From positions 28,183,418 through 28,247,417 of the forward strand of contig CM056999.1 of assembly GCA_029891345.1 (NCBI GenBank): a stretch of DNA of 64,000 nt. Direction: 5' to 3'. The DNA is from Dryococelus australis. Its lineage: Eukaryota > Arthropoda > Insecta > Phasmatodea > Phasmatidae. Made by a program: the position numbers and the translations under genes. Shown here piece by piece: positions 32,539 through 45,012 of this stretch; position 1 is the first letter of the stretch; the number at the start of each line of letters is the position of its first letter. Below the pieces are notes generated by a model. The model was not told the DNA's origin and ran no database searches. It saw nothing but the letters and a program-made list of their open reading frames with translations.

Positions 32539-32999
32539 ATAAATAAATATAAAAAACTTTTTTTATTTATGCTATTATTTTGATAATTCATATGATACAT
32601 AATATTTACTAACAAAACATCTTCTTAAACAGGGAAGCAAATCAAGTGAACAAGAAATTTTGATTACAAATGTAGTTTTCCAAGTCAAATCTGCTGACGA
32701 CTTTAAAAAATTTGATTACTAATGTAATTTTCCAAGTAGAATCTGCTGACGACTTCAAACGTCACACACCACTCTAAAGTGCAAAATGGCTGCTTTCCTG
32801 CCCTTATTCGCTGCCTCTAACTCATGGTGACGAGTCGTCTCCCTTTGCGCACTTTTTTCTAGTCCATGTGTTCGGCTCCCCGGCATCCTGCAAGCATCCT
32901 GAAAGCATCTCGATGCTGTTGTTGGTCTCCTATGACTCGAATCGTTGCAGGTATGCAGAGAAATATGGCCAGGATAATTCTTGATGCTCGGATTTTGAT
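32539..32999. other. AT-rich spacer, no gene seen
   Basis: Just downstream of the RING stop is an AT-rich stretch. A short direct duplication occurs at about 32660-32750 (TGTAGTTTTCCAAGT and TGTAATTTTCCAAGT, each followed by a shared TCTGCTGACGACTT). A GC-richer segment at 32790-32950 has no supported coding. Confidence 0.5.
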
Positions 33000-33670
33000 C
33001 AGAAAATTTTTGAAGTTGGATTAAATTTTTGTGGGTTTATGTTTCGGACAGGACCAATAGCCACATGGGAGGACAACATTTTGACGGTGGATGGTCTGAT
33101 GAGATAGAGTCAAAGGTGATTTTGGAAAGCGGTAAACTCTGAGGTGAAGAAAAATGTGTGGAATTTTACCCCGTAGGTGCCAGACACCGCTGAGGTGGCA
33201 TCGAAGTGGAAGTTCTGGTAGAGCATGATGATTCTCAGTATTCTCAGGGTGCTGTGGGCCTATCACACAGGCACACAATTTCTGCTGTGTTGTCGAAGTT
33301 CACCTGTATTTGTATTGCATCTCAAGCGCCTTGTAGATTATTGCAAATATGACTGTTGACATTATAGACTCCCCCCTACACTGTGGATTTTTTGGGGCCA
33401 ACCACATGCTCATACATATAAACACTTTAAACATTACAGCACACATTGATGAATATTACCCTTGGAAATTAATACATAAAACACTGGAGGAAAATGACGG
33501 GATTCTGAGGGCCTGTACCCTTAAACACCTTGCAGCAGTCGAATTTAAAGCTCACATCAGATCCATGTATCACTTTTAGTCCGCAATCCCAATTACACTT
33601 CCCTCTAGGAAATAACTTAACACTTGTCCACTCTTTTACCTTCGGCGAAGCTTGTGCTGATATAAATGCA
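33000..33670. repeat. Diverged relative of the long Gypsy LTR
   Basis: Parts of this stretch resemble the middle of the LTRs at 34300-35776 and 41182-42690. Shared landmarks in order are GTGGATT followed by a (T/C)GGGGC stretch, CACATGCTCAT(A/G), CACTT and TACA, then CTTAAACACCTTGCAG and CTCTAGGA or CTCTCAGG. Similarity is lower than between the two LTRs. It is probably an older, partial LTR of the same family, just outside the intact pair. Confidence 0.5.
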
Positions 33671-34299
33671 GTTAAGCTCTCATGAATTAAGTGTGCTGGT
33701 TAAATCATTCTCCCCAGGCGATGCGAACCTTGGGAGGCGAGGGGCGGTGTCCTGGGCAGCTAAAATGAAAAACGATTCCAGGTAAATTAAGTCTATTGTA
33801 GTTACATGACTGGTGCAACCAGTGCTGGCCGCCCAGGTACGGTAAAATGCGACGCCATCGCATGCGGACCGACCCCTCTCTGTGCTACTCATTGCCTTTC
33901 TTTCCATCGCGGCGTGAGGGCTGGCGAGAGCAGGCATATGTGCCGTGGAGGGATCTACATACATACATGCAAGAACAGTTCTGCTTAAAATCTAGTTATA
34001 TGGGCACAACTCTGCACAAAAATATAAAAACATCAACCAATCTCACCTGCCTTGCAAAAATATACATGAAATAATGTGGACATAACACTAGTGGTAATGA
34101 ACACAAATACATTTGGCTGAACCACTGCAGAGATGGTGATACTGCGGGAACTATGGGTTTTGCAGACTGTCTTTATTACACACGTTGACAAGCATCCCTT
34201 TGCATGTCCACCTTCCCTTGTGATATAGAATCAATAAACAGAAAACTTCGGTACTCTTTGCCTATCACTCCACTTGCAGAGTTTGTTGACATTCACCTG
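33671..34299. other. No gene seen
   Basis: Mixed composition with a GC-richer patch at 33700-33960, where short frames occur on both strands without recognisable motifs. A TACATACATACATGCA run lies near 33955. The right end carries ACCTG (34295-34299), a possible target-site copy for the following LTR element. Confidence 0.4.
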
Positions 34300-35776
34300 G
34301 TAGAAGTTTGTGGGATGCTAAACTGCTTGCCCCAGCTTACTCTCTCTGTACCTTGATTGTAGGAAAATTGTCGTTATGAATAATAGCCCCACTTGTATAT
34401 GCCAATTGACAGCATGTGGTGGGATGGAAATTGTTAGAATGGGATTTCAGAGGCTGTGAGGTCTGTGGAAATGATGGAATTACCCAACTAGTTGCCAGGC
34501 ATCATCAAGGCGATGTCATGATGGTGGATGATTCTATAGCACTATGACTCTCATTGCCTCAGGATTGTAAGCCACACATCTGGACAAAAACACCTGTTGA
34601 ATTGTTGAAGTTTGCCTCTCCAAAGTTAAGGCCCTAGATACTATTGTTGGGTGTTACCTAAATGGTAACCCATTGGCTGGTTACATGCAGTTCTGTTACA
34701 GTGACTTTTGGCACAAACTGCTAATCAACCTAACATCTCACGATGTGGATTATCGGGGCTATCCACACGCTCATACTGATACAGTACACTGACACTTATA
34801 CATGCTTACATTGAGATTAAGTCCTGATGAAATACACTTTCACTGAATGTGGACATTGTTAGGGCCCATACACTTAAGCATCTTGCAGCGATCGAAATAA
34901 ACTTATGCACTGATGAGTTTTCAGGATATTTATTTGGTTATATAACACTCCTCTCAGGGAGACACTCAATACTCGATTAATGGCTTAGACCAGCCATTGC
35001 CATTACACTGTGAAACTGACTTGCATCATGCAGAAAACTTACAGAAGATTTAAGCTTCCCTGGGCAATGCAAAACCACAGGGAAGTGAGAGTGGTGTACC
35101 CGGTGTCCCAAAAATCGAGAAAATAAATGATTATGGAATAATCAGTGAAGTGATCAGTCTCAAAATAGACACGAAACACGTGGTCACATGTAACCACTCT
35201 CTCTGGATGTCTGACACTTACTAACTCCCTCCCTTGGTGCATTACAGGTGCAGGCTGGCTTGCGCGGCAATGTTGGAACTACTTTCTGCATGACACGCAA
35301 ACTCCTGCTCTATTTGCTGAAACTTAACATTGCCTGGTACATAAAATGACATATTGACCATGAATGATATACACATACATAACACTAATGAAGTGAATAT
35401 GGACACAGTGTAACAACGTGGGTAAAAATATACACTTCCAGAGAAACAAACTGGCAGGACAAAAGAAACAACAGAGTAAACTCTTTATTAACCAAACAAA
35501 TAATAACCATGACTCTGTTAACTGTAAGCCCTTTATTCAGCGCATTGCGAGGTAATCCTTTCATATCCCTCCCCCTCACAGAGTCTTCCTTTCTCTCTCT
35601 TGGGCAGGCACCATATACACTGCCCTGGTGTGCCCTAGGTTACACTTGCACTCGTCGCACACTACAAACACTTGGTGTGCTCTGCACATCTGCAGAGTGT
35701 GCATCCCTGCTGCTGTGGCAGTGTAGCACTCGGCCGGACAAACTGTCTTAGGGTAAGGGGAACATGGTACACGTCA
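34300..35776 (-). repeat. 3' LTR of the 34.3-42.7 kb Gypsy element
   Basis: Aligns by eye over its length with 41182-42690. Shared landmarks are CAGGCATCATCAAGGCGATG near 34497, CTGATGAAATACACTTT near 34831 and TGCCCTGGTGTGCCCTAGGT near 35621. The inner edge ends ACACGTCA at 35776. Many substitutions and small indels separate the pair, so the insertion is old. Confidence 0.85.
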
Positions 35777-35927
35777 AACGCCCCACCCCTGAGAGGCCGT
35801 TTGTAGGCCATCAAATACCACTGAGAGCAGCTGCAAACTCATGGTGGCATGCATGATCACAAGTGGTACCTCCTCCCCTGCTGCACCGTTGCTTGCTGCA
35901 TCATTAGTTAATCTGTAGAATGCCCCC

Positions 35928-36542
35928 TCATGTCAGGCAACTGCTTTGGTCTTCACTGGAAGCACTGCCATGGCGATCGTGTCCTCCAGTGTGATCGGCA
36001 TATGTGAAGAGAGCCCTCTGACCCACTGCCCTCGCTGTCACCATCTTCACTCCTGCTTGCACTCCTGCTTGCACTCCTGCTTTCCTGCAATATCTGCTGT
36101 TTCGGGGCACGACCCAGCAAACAGCCATGGCTGCTCTTCTCCTGCTTGCTACTACCTCCTCCTCTTCCTGCGCTCCTTCCTGTCCTTCTATTTGTGGCGC
36201 AACAATGTCAGTGTCTGATTCTGCCATTACTGCCGCCTCCCTGCTTGTTACTTGCATGGATGCCTGCACTGGTATAGAGGCGGGGATGCTCGTAGGCGTC
36301 TCGCTGTCTGTACTGTCAGTTTGAGCTCCCAAATGCTCCCTGCTGAATTTACCTATGCCGAGTAAAACATGCACACTCTCATCCGCTGCACTTGGACCTC
36401 CTTTAAGTGCTGATGCACTTTGTTGTTCACTGTCTCCCATAGGGAGCTCGTTGGCAGCGTCTCCATCGAGGGTTTTTCCCAGCTGTTTGACTAAATTTAA
36501 TTTCATAAAGGTATGCAAGCATATACTCTCCAATAATACCAT
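35928..36542 (-). CDS. Intact 204-codon frame of unknown function inside the Gypsy element
   Basis: The longest uninterrupted frame in this element. It begins inside the RT-derived segment and continues into sequence that is not pol-like: an acidic/Ser-rich region (DSTDSETPTSIPASIPV), a Glu run (EGAQEEEEVVASRRR) and a short repeat of AGVQ units encoded by a 15-base tandem near 36050-36090. It lies where the rest of RT, RNase H and integrase should be. It could be an element-specific accessory frame or simply a frame kept open by GC-rich sequence in the wrong register. Function unknown. Confidence 0.35.
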   Translation of the reverse strand: MVLLESICLHTFMKLNLVKQLGKTLDGDAANELPMGDSEQQSASALKGGPSAADESVHVLLGIGKFSREHLGAQTDSTDSETPTSIPASIPVQASMQVTSREAAVMAESDTDIVAPQIEGQEGAQEEEEVVASRRRAAMAVCWVVPRNSRYCRKAGVQAGVQAGVKMVTARAVGQRALFTYADHTGGHDRHGSASSEDQSSCLT

Positions 36543-36960
36543 ATAACACTAGTGCCATAATTGACTGGAATGTAGCGGGGGCACATTTTAACCTGAACAG
36601 CATCGCACAGAAGTGAAATCACCGCTCGTCCGGTGCCGTGAACACGGTTTTCCTGCGATCCTCTAAATTCATGGGTACTTTCCAGTGTCCACTCTTTAGA
36701 TCTAAGAATGTCTAGAGTTTCGCTGGCCCCAATGAATTTAATGCACATTTCACTCTAATGTAAGGTGGAGGTGCACTACACGTAATCTAGTTCAAGGTTC
36801 AGAAGTCTACATAAAACACCCAATGCCATATTTTTTTTGGAGCTAGCAATAAGGCCAGTTCTTAGTTAATGAGATCTCATGTTCAGCAACTGTGGTACGT
36901 TTCAAGGCATCATGGTTTCCAAATATGTCCCTACGTTTGAGCAAAACACATTGAAATGCG
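36540..36960 (-). pseudogene. Gypsy reverse transcriptase, N-terminal half only
   Basis: On the minus strand a reading in mixed registers passes LLKRRDIFGNHDALKRTT (the protease-to-RT linker seen in Gypsy Pol), then a TFLDLKSGHWKVPM-type motif A, DRRKTVFTAPDE, LKCAPATFQSIM and a GIIGEYMLAYL stretch. The sequence breaks exactly where the catalytic YxDD box should follow. Stops and frame changes occur in the linker and near motif A. Reverse transcriptase from this copy cannot work. Confidence 0.8.
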
Positions 36961-37089
36961 ACCTGGTGTTCTGGCGGCACCTGGATATCAAATTCCCCTG
37001 GATGTACTTTGGGTAGGCTACCTGTCAGACAGTGGTCTAGGTTGTACATATCCTTCTTTCCTTCGCACAAAATGTATATGCCGAGCTGC

Positions 37090-37345
37090 CGGCTCTGCTG
37101 TCATGTCATTCTTTGTAAGCCAGGGTACACCTAGAATTACATCTTCCCTTATATCTGGCATAACTACGACAAATGTAATAGTTTCAATACCTCATACTAT
37201 AACTCATACTGTTGCCTGGCCTATGGCGGTACTCCAATGTTCGTTTCTGGCTAATCGGATTACATGATTGGCAGGTATATTATCTCGTTCATTTACAAAA
37301 TTTGGACATATGCAATTGTGCGATGCTGTGGTATCCATCAGCACA
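37090..37345 (-). pseudogene. Gypsy aspartic protease remnant
   Basis: The minus strand reads LMDTTASHNCI, in which Thr takes the place of the active-site Gly in the usual DTGAS. Further on, DVILGVPWLTKND gives the ILG motif. A stop lies between the two. It is followed downstream by the protease-to-RT linker, in the normal Gypsy order. Confidence 0.7.
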
Positions 37346-37479
37346 TGGCACAACTGACCTAACAGAAACCAAAATGTTTATAAACTGCACTGTGCTACTA
37401 CTAACCTGTTTGATTAATGTTTGTTGTGGAGTCAAGTCCGGTGATTGTTGTGAAACAGATAGGGTATCTGAGACATCTT

Positions 37480-39610
37480 GCCCCTTCACCCCTGCAACCC
37501 ATTTACATGCTTGCTTGTATCTGCAGCCTCCTTGATCTGGTCCAGATGCGGATTTTTTGGGGCAGTAGTTGTGCCAGTGGTATTGCTTATTAGGGCAATA
37601 CTGCCACGGCTATTGTGGTGGTTTGTTCGGATTCCACATCCTGCTTGCACTGCCGTTACGATATGCTGCACTTTTATTGGGTGGTTTCTAACCACTTAAC
37701 CTCAGCATACTATGAAATTTCGGATTTTGCCTAAACACTTCTGCTGCATGCTGTCCTAGAAAATGTTGCTGTGGTTATTGCAGTTGTTGCTGTTGCGCGT
37801 GGTGTGATCCATCCCATTCCTAGTGTCGCCATTATATCGCACTCGTCTCATGGCCCAGGCCGCTCGCACATACGTTCCTAGATAATCGCTGGGTGCATTA
37901 CGTCCTCAAGGGTACCATTGAGAAGTGGTATCAACACTGCCCTGAATTCCGTTCTACCAGTTTCAACGATCATCTCCATTACCTCTCACTCTGGCAAGTG
38001 CTGATAAAATTGCTTAATCAGGTGGCTCTTCCTAGTTGTGAATGCTGCGAGTGACTCGTCCATTTGTTGTCCTCCAAGGTCAGCTTGCTCTGGGCCTACA
38101 GGGATGTAAATACCTATCGAAAATGGCATTGGAACAATCGCTGGAACTCCTCCCACTGGAGTCAATAATGATTAAGAGATAACCACCAAGAGCACGTGTC
38201 TCATTGAAGTTGCTCTCTGAAACAACTTGCCCATTCTTCCCTGCAGACACCATACCTCATAAGGCAGGACACAAAGTTATCCAAAAATGCTGCTGAATCC
38301 TCTGTTGGAGTTCCAGCAAAAGTTGGCAGTGTTTGGAACTTTGCCGGCATCTTTGCTGTAGCCGGTCTTGGCGGCATGCTGGTCGCGTCAACACCTGTAG
38401 TTTAGCTCCTTGTGGCATTTCCTACCTGATGCTGCGTTATCCTTTCCACGTAATTGTTGCAATATGGTGTCACTTGCGGGAAATTTTGGACATGTGCTGA
38501 CATTGTTGGTAAAAATGCGGGGTACACAGGTGCGGGAAACACTTTAGGCATTGATGGATGACAGTGGTCTATGGTTGATGCAGGTGGTGTGGGTTGGTTA
38601 TCTTGGTCAGTGTGTCAAGTGGGTGCATGGTGGCTCCTTTCTTTGATGCCTCTCTTCTGTAAATTGTTGCCGTCCTTCCGCAGCACAAGATCTGACTGTT
38701 CCTGTCCTGTGCGACCATGACATTCGAACCATGACTGTTATCAGTTATCTACATCTTGTACTCCACTGATCCAGCAAATTTACCATGTTGGTTTGGGGTC
38801 CTCTTTCAACGAGTGCAGTATGCGTTCGATTTGTGCCCTGATGTTTGTTTGCTGTGTTGCACCCCAGGCAGGTGAACATAAGCCCCAATGCAGCATTGAA
38901 CTCCTTTGCATTTAGGCATTCCTGGTGAAAATTGATCTTAAACTCCGTACATTGCAGCATAATAATGCCCTGCCCACTACATAGCAAATTACCACAATAA
39001 TTTGGGAGGTAATAATTTGGGAAATGTTGCCATTCAACTTTTTTTTTGCACAAATGAGTTCACTGTGTTTTGCAAAATTCCTCTGTCTGTCTCACTCTCA
39101 TGTTTGATTTTTGGGCTGGACTGACGATGGCATTGGCAGTTGTTGTTGCCGTCCTCATGTTTGACTGTGAGGCCCTGTGACATAGGGCGTAAACTTTCAG
39201 GGCACCACATTGCTGGTACGCTGTTGGAGATACTGCCAGAAATGGTATGTTTATCAACAAAGCCACATGCACAGCATGGGAGACCAGCTTGCTGAAGCAC
39301 TAGGTTGGGGGAAGGGAGTGCACTTCCCTCTCACGACACGGCTGTCCTGCTCAGCCTGTGGCGCAGAGGTCTACGACCTGGCTTGCTCAGCTGATGCATG
39401 GTGTGATGTGTTGTGGGGATTCAGCTTGCTGCTAGTGGTGTGCAAAGAGTGTGAGCATTGGGGGAGGATGAACCTCCTGCCTGCTGTTTCTCTTTCTTGC
39501 CATTTCTCCCAGCTGCTCCTTGAGGTGGCATGGCATGGGTTGCGGCATATCACACTTTTCCCAAATGTTGACACATAACACATGATGGCCTCGTAGCATT
39601 TTGACGGCAT
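37480..39610 (-). pseudogene. Gypsy gag region with an N-terminal PHD-like zinc finger
   Basis: The gag region runs right to left. The frame 38745-39053 contains a Cys/His pattern CGNLLCSGQGI, MLQCTEFKINFHQECL, then FTCLGC, which has the spacing of a PHD-type finger (pairs of Cys, a His with Cys, then Cys-x2-Cys). The frame 39034-39300 upstream is also Cys-rich. The middle (37900-38700) is heavily damaged. Near 37570-37640 a CPNKQYHWHNYCP-like segment may be the remnant of the RNA-binding zinc knuckle. Other frames here are in conflicting registers. Confidence 0.5.
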
Positions 39611-41181
39611 CCCAAAGGTGTCATGTTGCTGCTGTTGCCCTTGTTATGTATTCCCATAGTCCCGAAAATTTACCTGATTGACAGGTCGTGTCCCGAGATG
39701 ACATATTACTCTAATCAAAACCTTAAAAGAAAGCACACAGCAACTCTAGACAGTCTTTAATCACATTTATATGTCTCCTTATGCTGTTGATGAATTCTCA
39801 GTATATACTTGTTAAGTATATACATTTGTGTACTAGCAGTAATGTGTACTATTCGTGTACTTGTTAAAATTATTCGGACATGTCATCAGCTATCATGTTA
39901 GACTGGCTGCACATTCTGGTGGAAATATCAGAATCTATATGACAACAGAAAACTTCTGTGCAATATGGTGTTATATATATACACATAACCTTATAAACAT
40001 TTATTATTTTTTGTCATGGTATTGTACATTGATGTCTTACTAGTTTAAGTGCTGAAACATGGCTTTAGCCAGGAATGGGGAACTAATAGGAGCATTAGTG
40101 GGCGTGTATTATTTGCAGAGTGGAAATGAAAGGTGATGAAGTAATATTGTCGTACACTGGTTGCTTGGCAGAGCAGCAAGACAACAGATGTGTGTTGTCT
40201 ACTACACAATACTAATACTAACAAATATGCCAATATAATGTTCTGTGTTTGGTCATTGTACACTTTGAGTACAAATTGTACAAAAGAAAAACTTATTGCA
40301 GAAATATATAAAGTCGTGTACTTCTGTATCCTGAGGTTATTTTATCTGTTCAGCTTGTCTCGATTTCACAAGTATTCATACTACATCAATAGCCTTATTA
40401 CATAATCGGAAGAGTGTAAATAAATTAGGATAGTTATTATGGGATTTGTTGCATTTATTTGCCGTATGTAAAGGGGCATTACACAGAAACTGGCATTATT
40501 TCCTCGTCCCTCGACGTACCTTGTGTCTGAAATTTACATGTTGATAACAAAAGAAAGAGAAATACAATTCAACGGGGTTTGTAATAACTTGAAAATACGG
40601 ATTGCAAATGTAATATTATTTCTAAGCATAGCCCTGGGAAATATGCTACAGATGTCTACAAAATGATCAGAATTTAATTCATAATTGGAAGTACATTTAC
40701 CAAACTAACAATTATTTACGCACACAACAGAACAAAATTTTGTAAATACTTATTAATATTTAAAACTTACGAGCTTTATAACTAAAATATACACAGTAAT
40801 CTTCACACCTGAAATACAATATGGCGACTGTCGAAGTACGCAAGTAAGCCCAGCAAGTATAAAATTTCAAATACTTACCAAGTATACTTAATGTGTGTAC
40901 TATACTGGGAATTTGAACAGCGCTAGTATACACGTGGTAATATCACTTCCGGCGATAAGAATGAACAAGTTTGCAATTTTTGAGAATTCAGAAACAGCAT
41001 GACATTGTTTTCTCCAACACTCAATACATATCACAACACAGAAAACATGGCCACCTTGAACTTAATTGTATGTGTTCCTAAATTGTCTGTAAATGTGACA
41101 GGCAGGTAGGAATAAGACAGGAATGACTGAGGTGCATGGAATTTTTCCAGGAAACTTGCAAAACTGTTTTTGGCGTGAAAA
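39611..41181. other. 5' leader of the Gypsy element or unrelated AT-rich DNA
   Basis: The stretch lies between the gag start and the 5' LTR. No coding sequence is convincing. Composition turns AT-rich around 39690-40980, unlike gag or the LTR, so part may be a nested insertion, but no inverted ends or target duplication were found. A primer-binding site next to the 5' LTR was not identified. Confidence 0.35.
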
Positions 41182-42690
41182 TGCTGATAGGAAATTTTGG
41201 AGAGTTTTCGCCCCACGGGAGGGAGTATATTGATGGTAGGAAAATTGTCACAATTAACAATAGCCCAATTTGGGCACACCAATTGACAGCGTGCTGTGGG
41301 CTGGAAATGGGTAGAATGGGATTTCATAGGTGGTGAGGTGTGAGGTCTGAGGAAATGATGGAATTACTCGACTATGTGCCAGGCATCATCAAGGCGATGT
41401 CATAATGATGGATGTTGCTGTAACACAATGAATCGCGATGACATTAGGATTGCAGGTCATGCACTCGGATGAAAGCTCCTGTTGAATTGTTGAAGTTGGC
41501 TTCTCCATGGTTAAAGCAGTAGATACTATTGTTGGGTGTTTCCTAAGCAGTAACCCATTGGCTGGTTGCACGCTGTTCTGTTACAGTGACATTTTGGCAG
41601 CAAACTGCTAGTCAACCTGGCGTCTCGCGATTTGGATTATCGGGGCCATCCACATGCCCATAGTGATACAGTACACTGACTCTTATACATGTTTATGTTG
41701 AGATTAAGTCCTGATGAAATACACTTTTACTGAATGCGGGTATTGTTAGTGCCCGTCCCCTTAAGCACCTTGCGGCTACTAAAATAAACTTATGCACTGA
41801 TGAGTTCCCTGGGTATTTATTTGGTTACTTAACACTCCTCTCAAGGAGACACTTAACACCTGCTTTAATGGCTTAGACCAGCCATCACAGTTACACCGTG
41901 AAACTGACTTGCGTCATGTAGAAAACTTACGGAAGATTTAAGCTTCCCCAGGGAATGCAAAACCAAAAGGATGCGTGGGTGGTGTACCAGGCGGAGAGAA
42001 AACATACTGTTATGGAATAATTAAGCTATTGCAGTGAAGTGATCAGTCTTAAAAGATGCATGTTGCCCAGTGCATGGGAAACATTGAACGTGTGACACGT
42101 AACCACCTTGTCTGGATGTCATACACTTACAAACTCTCTCCCTTGGCGCATGAGCTGGTCCAGACTGGTTTGCTTGCCAATGTCAGAACTGCTTCCTGCA
42201 TGACACATGAACTCCTGTTCTACTTGCTGTAACTTAACATTGCATGGTACATAAAACGACATATTAGCCCTGGATTATATACACTTATATAATACTGATG
42301 AAATGAATATGGAAACAGTGGAACAATGAGGGTGAAAATATACAAATGCAGAAAAACATTACACTACACTGGTAGGGCCAAAGAAACAACAGAATAAACT
42401 CTTTGTTAACAAAACCGATAAAACCATGACAGTATTAGTTGTGAGCCCTTTATTCAGTGCATTGTGAGGTTCTCCTTTCATATCCCTCCATCTCACTGAG
42501 TTTTTCTTACTCTCTCTTGGGCAGGTGCAATTTACACTGCCCTGGCGTGCCCTAGGTTACATCTGCACTCATCGCGCACTACAAACACTCGGTGTGCTCT
42601 ACATATCTGCAGAGTGTGCATCCCTGTTGCGGCACATTGTAGCGCGGCCGGACAAACTGTCTTAGGGAAAGGGGAACGTGGCACAAGTTA
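41182..42690 (-). repeat. 5' LTR of the 34.3-42.7 kb Gypsy element
   Basis: Partner of 34300-35776. The match begins about 41182 (TGCTGATAGGAAA) and ends with GGCACAAGTTA at 42690, corresponding to GGTACACGTCA in the other copy. It is followed by ACCTG, the same five bases found left of the other LTR. Confidence 0.85.
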
Positions 42691-45012
42691 ACCTGCATTC
42701 CCAGCATCGCACTTTCACTACAGCACACCATGGTTATCAATTCCAGTGCAGGCGTGGGTGTTCGGCACTGATTAGGGAGCGGTCGGCCAGACAAACAGAC
42801 TAGGATAAGGAACAATCACACGTCAGGAACATGTAATTAACTAGGCATACATTTTTAACTATTCTACAACACGATGAAACATGCAGTCCTAAAACTAACG
42901 AAATAAATTTACTCACCTGTTGCAAATTACTGACATGGGTCTCGTTTATAAACATAAACATACCTGTGAAATCGGGTTGTAGTTTAGCCCTAGGCCTTTT
43001 AAGTGAATTAAAGTTGGTGAAAATATTTTTTCTCATACACCTAAAGGTGCTTGTCATTCAAAAATGAATATGTAAACAGATCCGTGTGTCATATTTGACT
43101 ATGTGAGTTTGTCTGTTGTTTAAGGTAGGTCGATTTCGTATGCATAGATGTGATCATGGTTGCGAACACGAAGTGATTCCAGATTACTGGTTTTGTTCAC
43201 TATCGATTACATTTCAAGCAGTTCTCTTTGCGCGAAAGCTCAAATGCTCATTGTACGTTTCTATGAGATTGCTGTAATTTGTATGCACAATGTAGTCAAC
43301 ACAGAGCATTCCACCGCATTTGACTGCTTTTATATTTCTTACGTAGACAGGGTAATTAACGTGAATGGTACTTTCCGAGCATAGTGTTAGGCTTTTCCGG
43401 GGTCTGCTGAAGATAGCGGTCATGTAATTCGTCCTTTTTGCGGAATGCCCAAGAAGAAGATAATACAGTGAATGTCGGATCGTTTCCTTTTCTAGAGATG
43501 TTTTTAAGGGTAATTTTTTGTTTCTCTGTCCTGATAAGTGTTTTAGGTAAGTAGCAATAATGACGAAAAATTTTGGTTTGTGTGTTCTTAATGCTAAGAC
43601 TAGTTTTAAGAGTTTAATTTCAACATGGTTTCTTAAAACACTATAATATTTGTTTTTACGTCTTGATCTTTGAAAGAGTAGTGCGGCTTAACTTCGTTAT
43701 TTTCAAGTTGTCCCCCCAATGGAAATTGTGATTGCAAGCTAGTACAACGACAGCAGGTTGTACACCCACTGGGAAAACAGAAAAGTCAGGGAATTCAAAA
43801 ATGAAATTTGAGTGGACAGGTCGTTCTGTGGGGTCAACAGTCCTAAAGATAGGTCTGGCAACTGCTATCTTTTTGCCTTGATAGACTCTGTACGCTTAGT
43901 GAAGCTCGCTGTAGCTTACGTACTAACAGCGCTAGTGCAGGCTGACCCGCTTTTAGCATTGTGGTATATGGGAGTTTCGTAGATTTCTGAATAATATTAA
44001 ATAACGCCTTTTTATTTCCATATGTCCGTTTGGTATAAATAATTGTGTTATATTTAGGCGCGTTTGAGGTTTGTTTCGTTTACGATAATGTTTTGTTGAC
44101 GCAGAATGCTGAGGTGGTAAAAACCTTTGCATCCTATTTTTTCTCGCACCATGTTTATTGTTTTTGTTTATTTTAATGAAGGTTGTGGTTTGACAAGTTC
44201 AAGTTTATTTTGTCCAGTAAATAGTAATATTGTTCATCGTGCCTAGCAGAACAACAATATAGGACATGTCGATAAATATTATATAAAAAAATATTTGTGT
44301 ACAGTAAAAAGTCAATGCACAGTACAAATATAGTACTGCATTAACACGTCCATACATTACAAAATGTGTTTTAAGCGTGATAACAACTGTTCAATAGAAG
44401 ACCGACTCAGCAGAAGATATTTATTATATTTCTTGAAGTTATTTAAGTTTATTGAGGTCATAGTCTGGTAGCTCATTGTCTATATGTATGTCTTTCAACT
44501 CAGTTCTACTTTGTACAAATTTGTGCAGTGATAATGTACTCTATACTTATTTCTATTCCTTCAGGAATAGTGATTGAAAAATTAATTTTTTGAGATTTTA
44601 ATTTTTGCTGGAGTGAATAAATTAAGAACCCCAAAAATGTGGATTGATGTGAATGATGATTTTAATTTGTAAGTCTGTAACTTTTATTATACCTATTTAC
44701 TTTAGAGATTATTCTAATGCCCTTTTTCTAGCTACAAATATTTTGTTAGCATAGTTGTAGATCCTCAAAATAATATACCATGTGATGATGCGTTGCTGAA
44801 GCCATGATACACTGGTTTAAGGTACCTATTGGGGTTGTAATACGTCTACTAGTATGGGTGATGCATAACTATTCTATTTGGATATATTATTATTAGCCAT
44901 ACTTAGGGTAGTAGTAATATTTACAAAATATTTATTAAATGTATTAACATATAGTGGTACAGATACAATTTTATTGTTTCAAGATTACTGTATTTTTATA
45001 TTTCCGCCATAG
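42691..45012. other. AT-rich DNA with weak exon-like segments
   Basis: No gene can be supported. On the minus strand, a frame at 42904-43057 starts with ATG (MTSTFRCMRKN) and is followed by donor-like CAGGTATGT (near 42967) and CAGGTGAGT (near 42919), so it might be a first exon. This is weak because no downstream exon is seen. The remainder to 45012 is AT-rich and unstructured. Confidence 0.3.

Larger units (their letters stand above)
34300..42690 (-). mobile_element. Ty3/Gypsy LTR retrotransposon with about 1.4-1.5-kb LTRs
   Basis: Two long direct repeats (about 34300-35776 and 41182-42690) bracket about 5.4 kb whose minus strand carries a gag region with a PHD-like finger, a protease remnant and the first half of reverse transcriptase. 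On the minus strand a purine-rich tract (AGGGGTGGGGC) lies directly inside the 3' LTR near 35779-35790, where the polypurine tract should be. A possible 5-bp target copy ACCTG lies at 34295 and at 42691. RT palm YxDD, RNase H and integrase are absent, so it is non-autonomous. LTR outer edges are approximate to about 10 bases on the left. Confidence 0.85.

Noticed and set aside
36956-37267. Plus-strand frames within the second Gypsy element (36956-37267, 37212-37535).
   Set aside because: The minus strand carries protease and RT motifs in order, so these are antisense shadows.
39034-39578. Treating the Cys-rich frames on both strands here as a host zinc-finger gene.
   Set aside because: They lie within an LTR pair, at the gag position of a Gypsy element, so an element origin is simpler.
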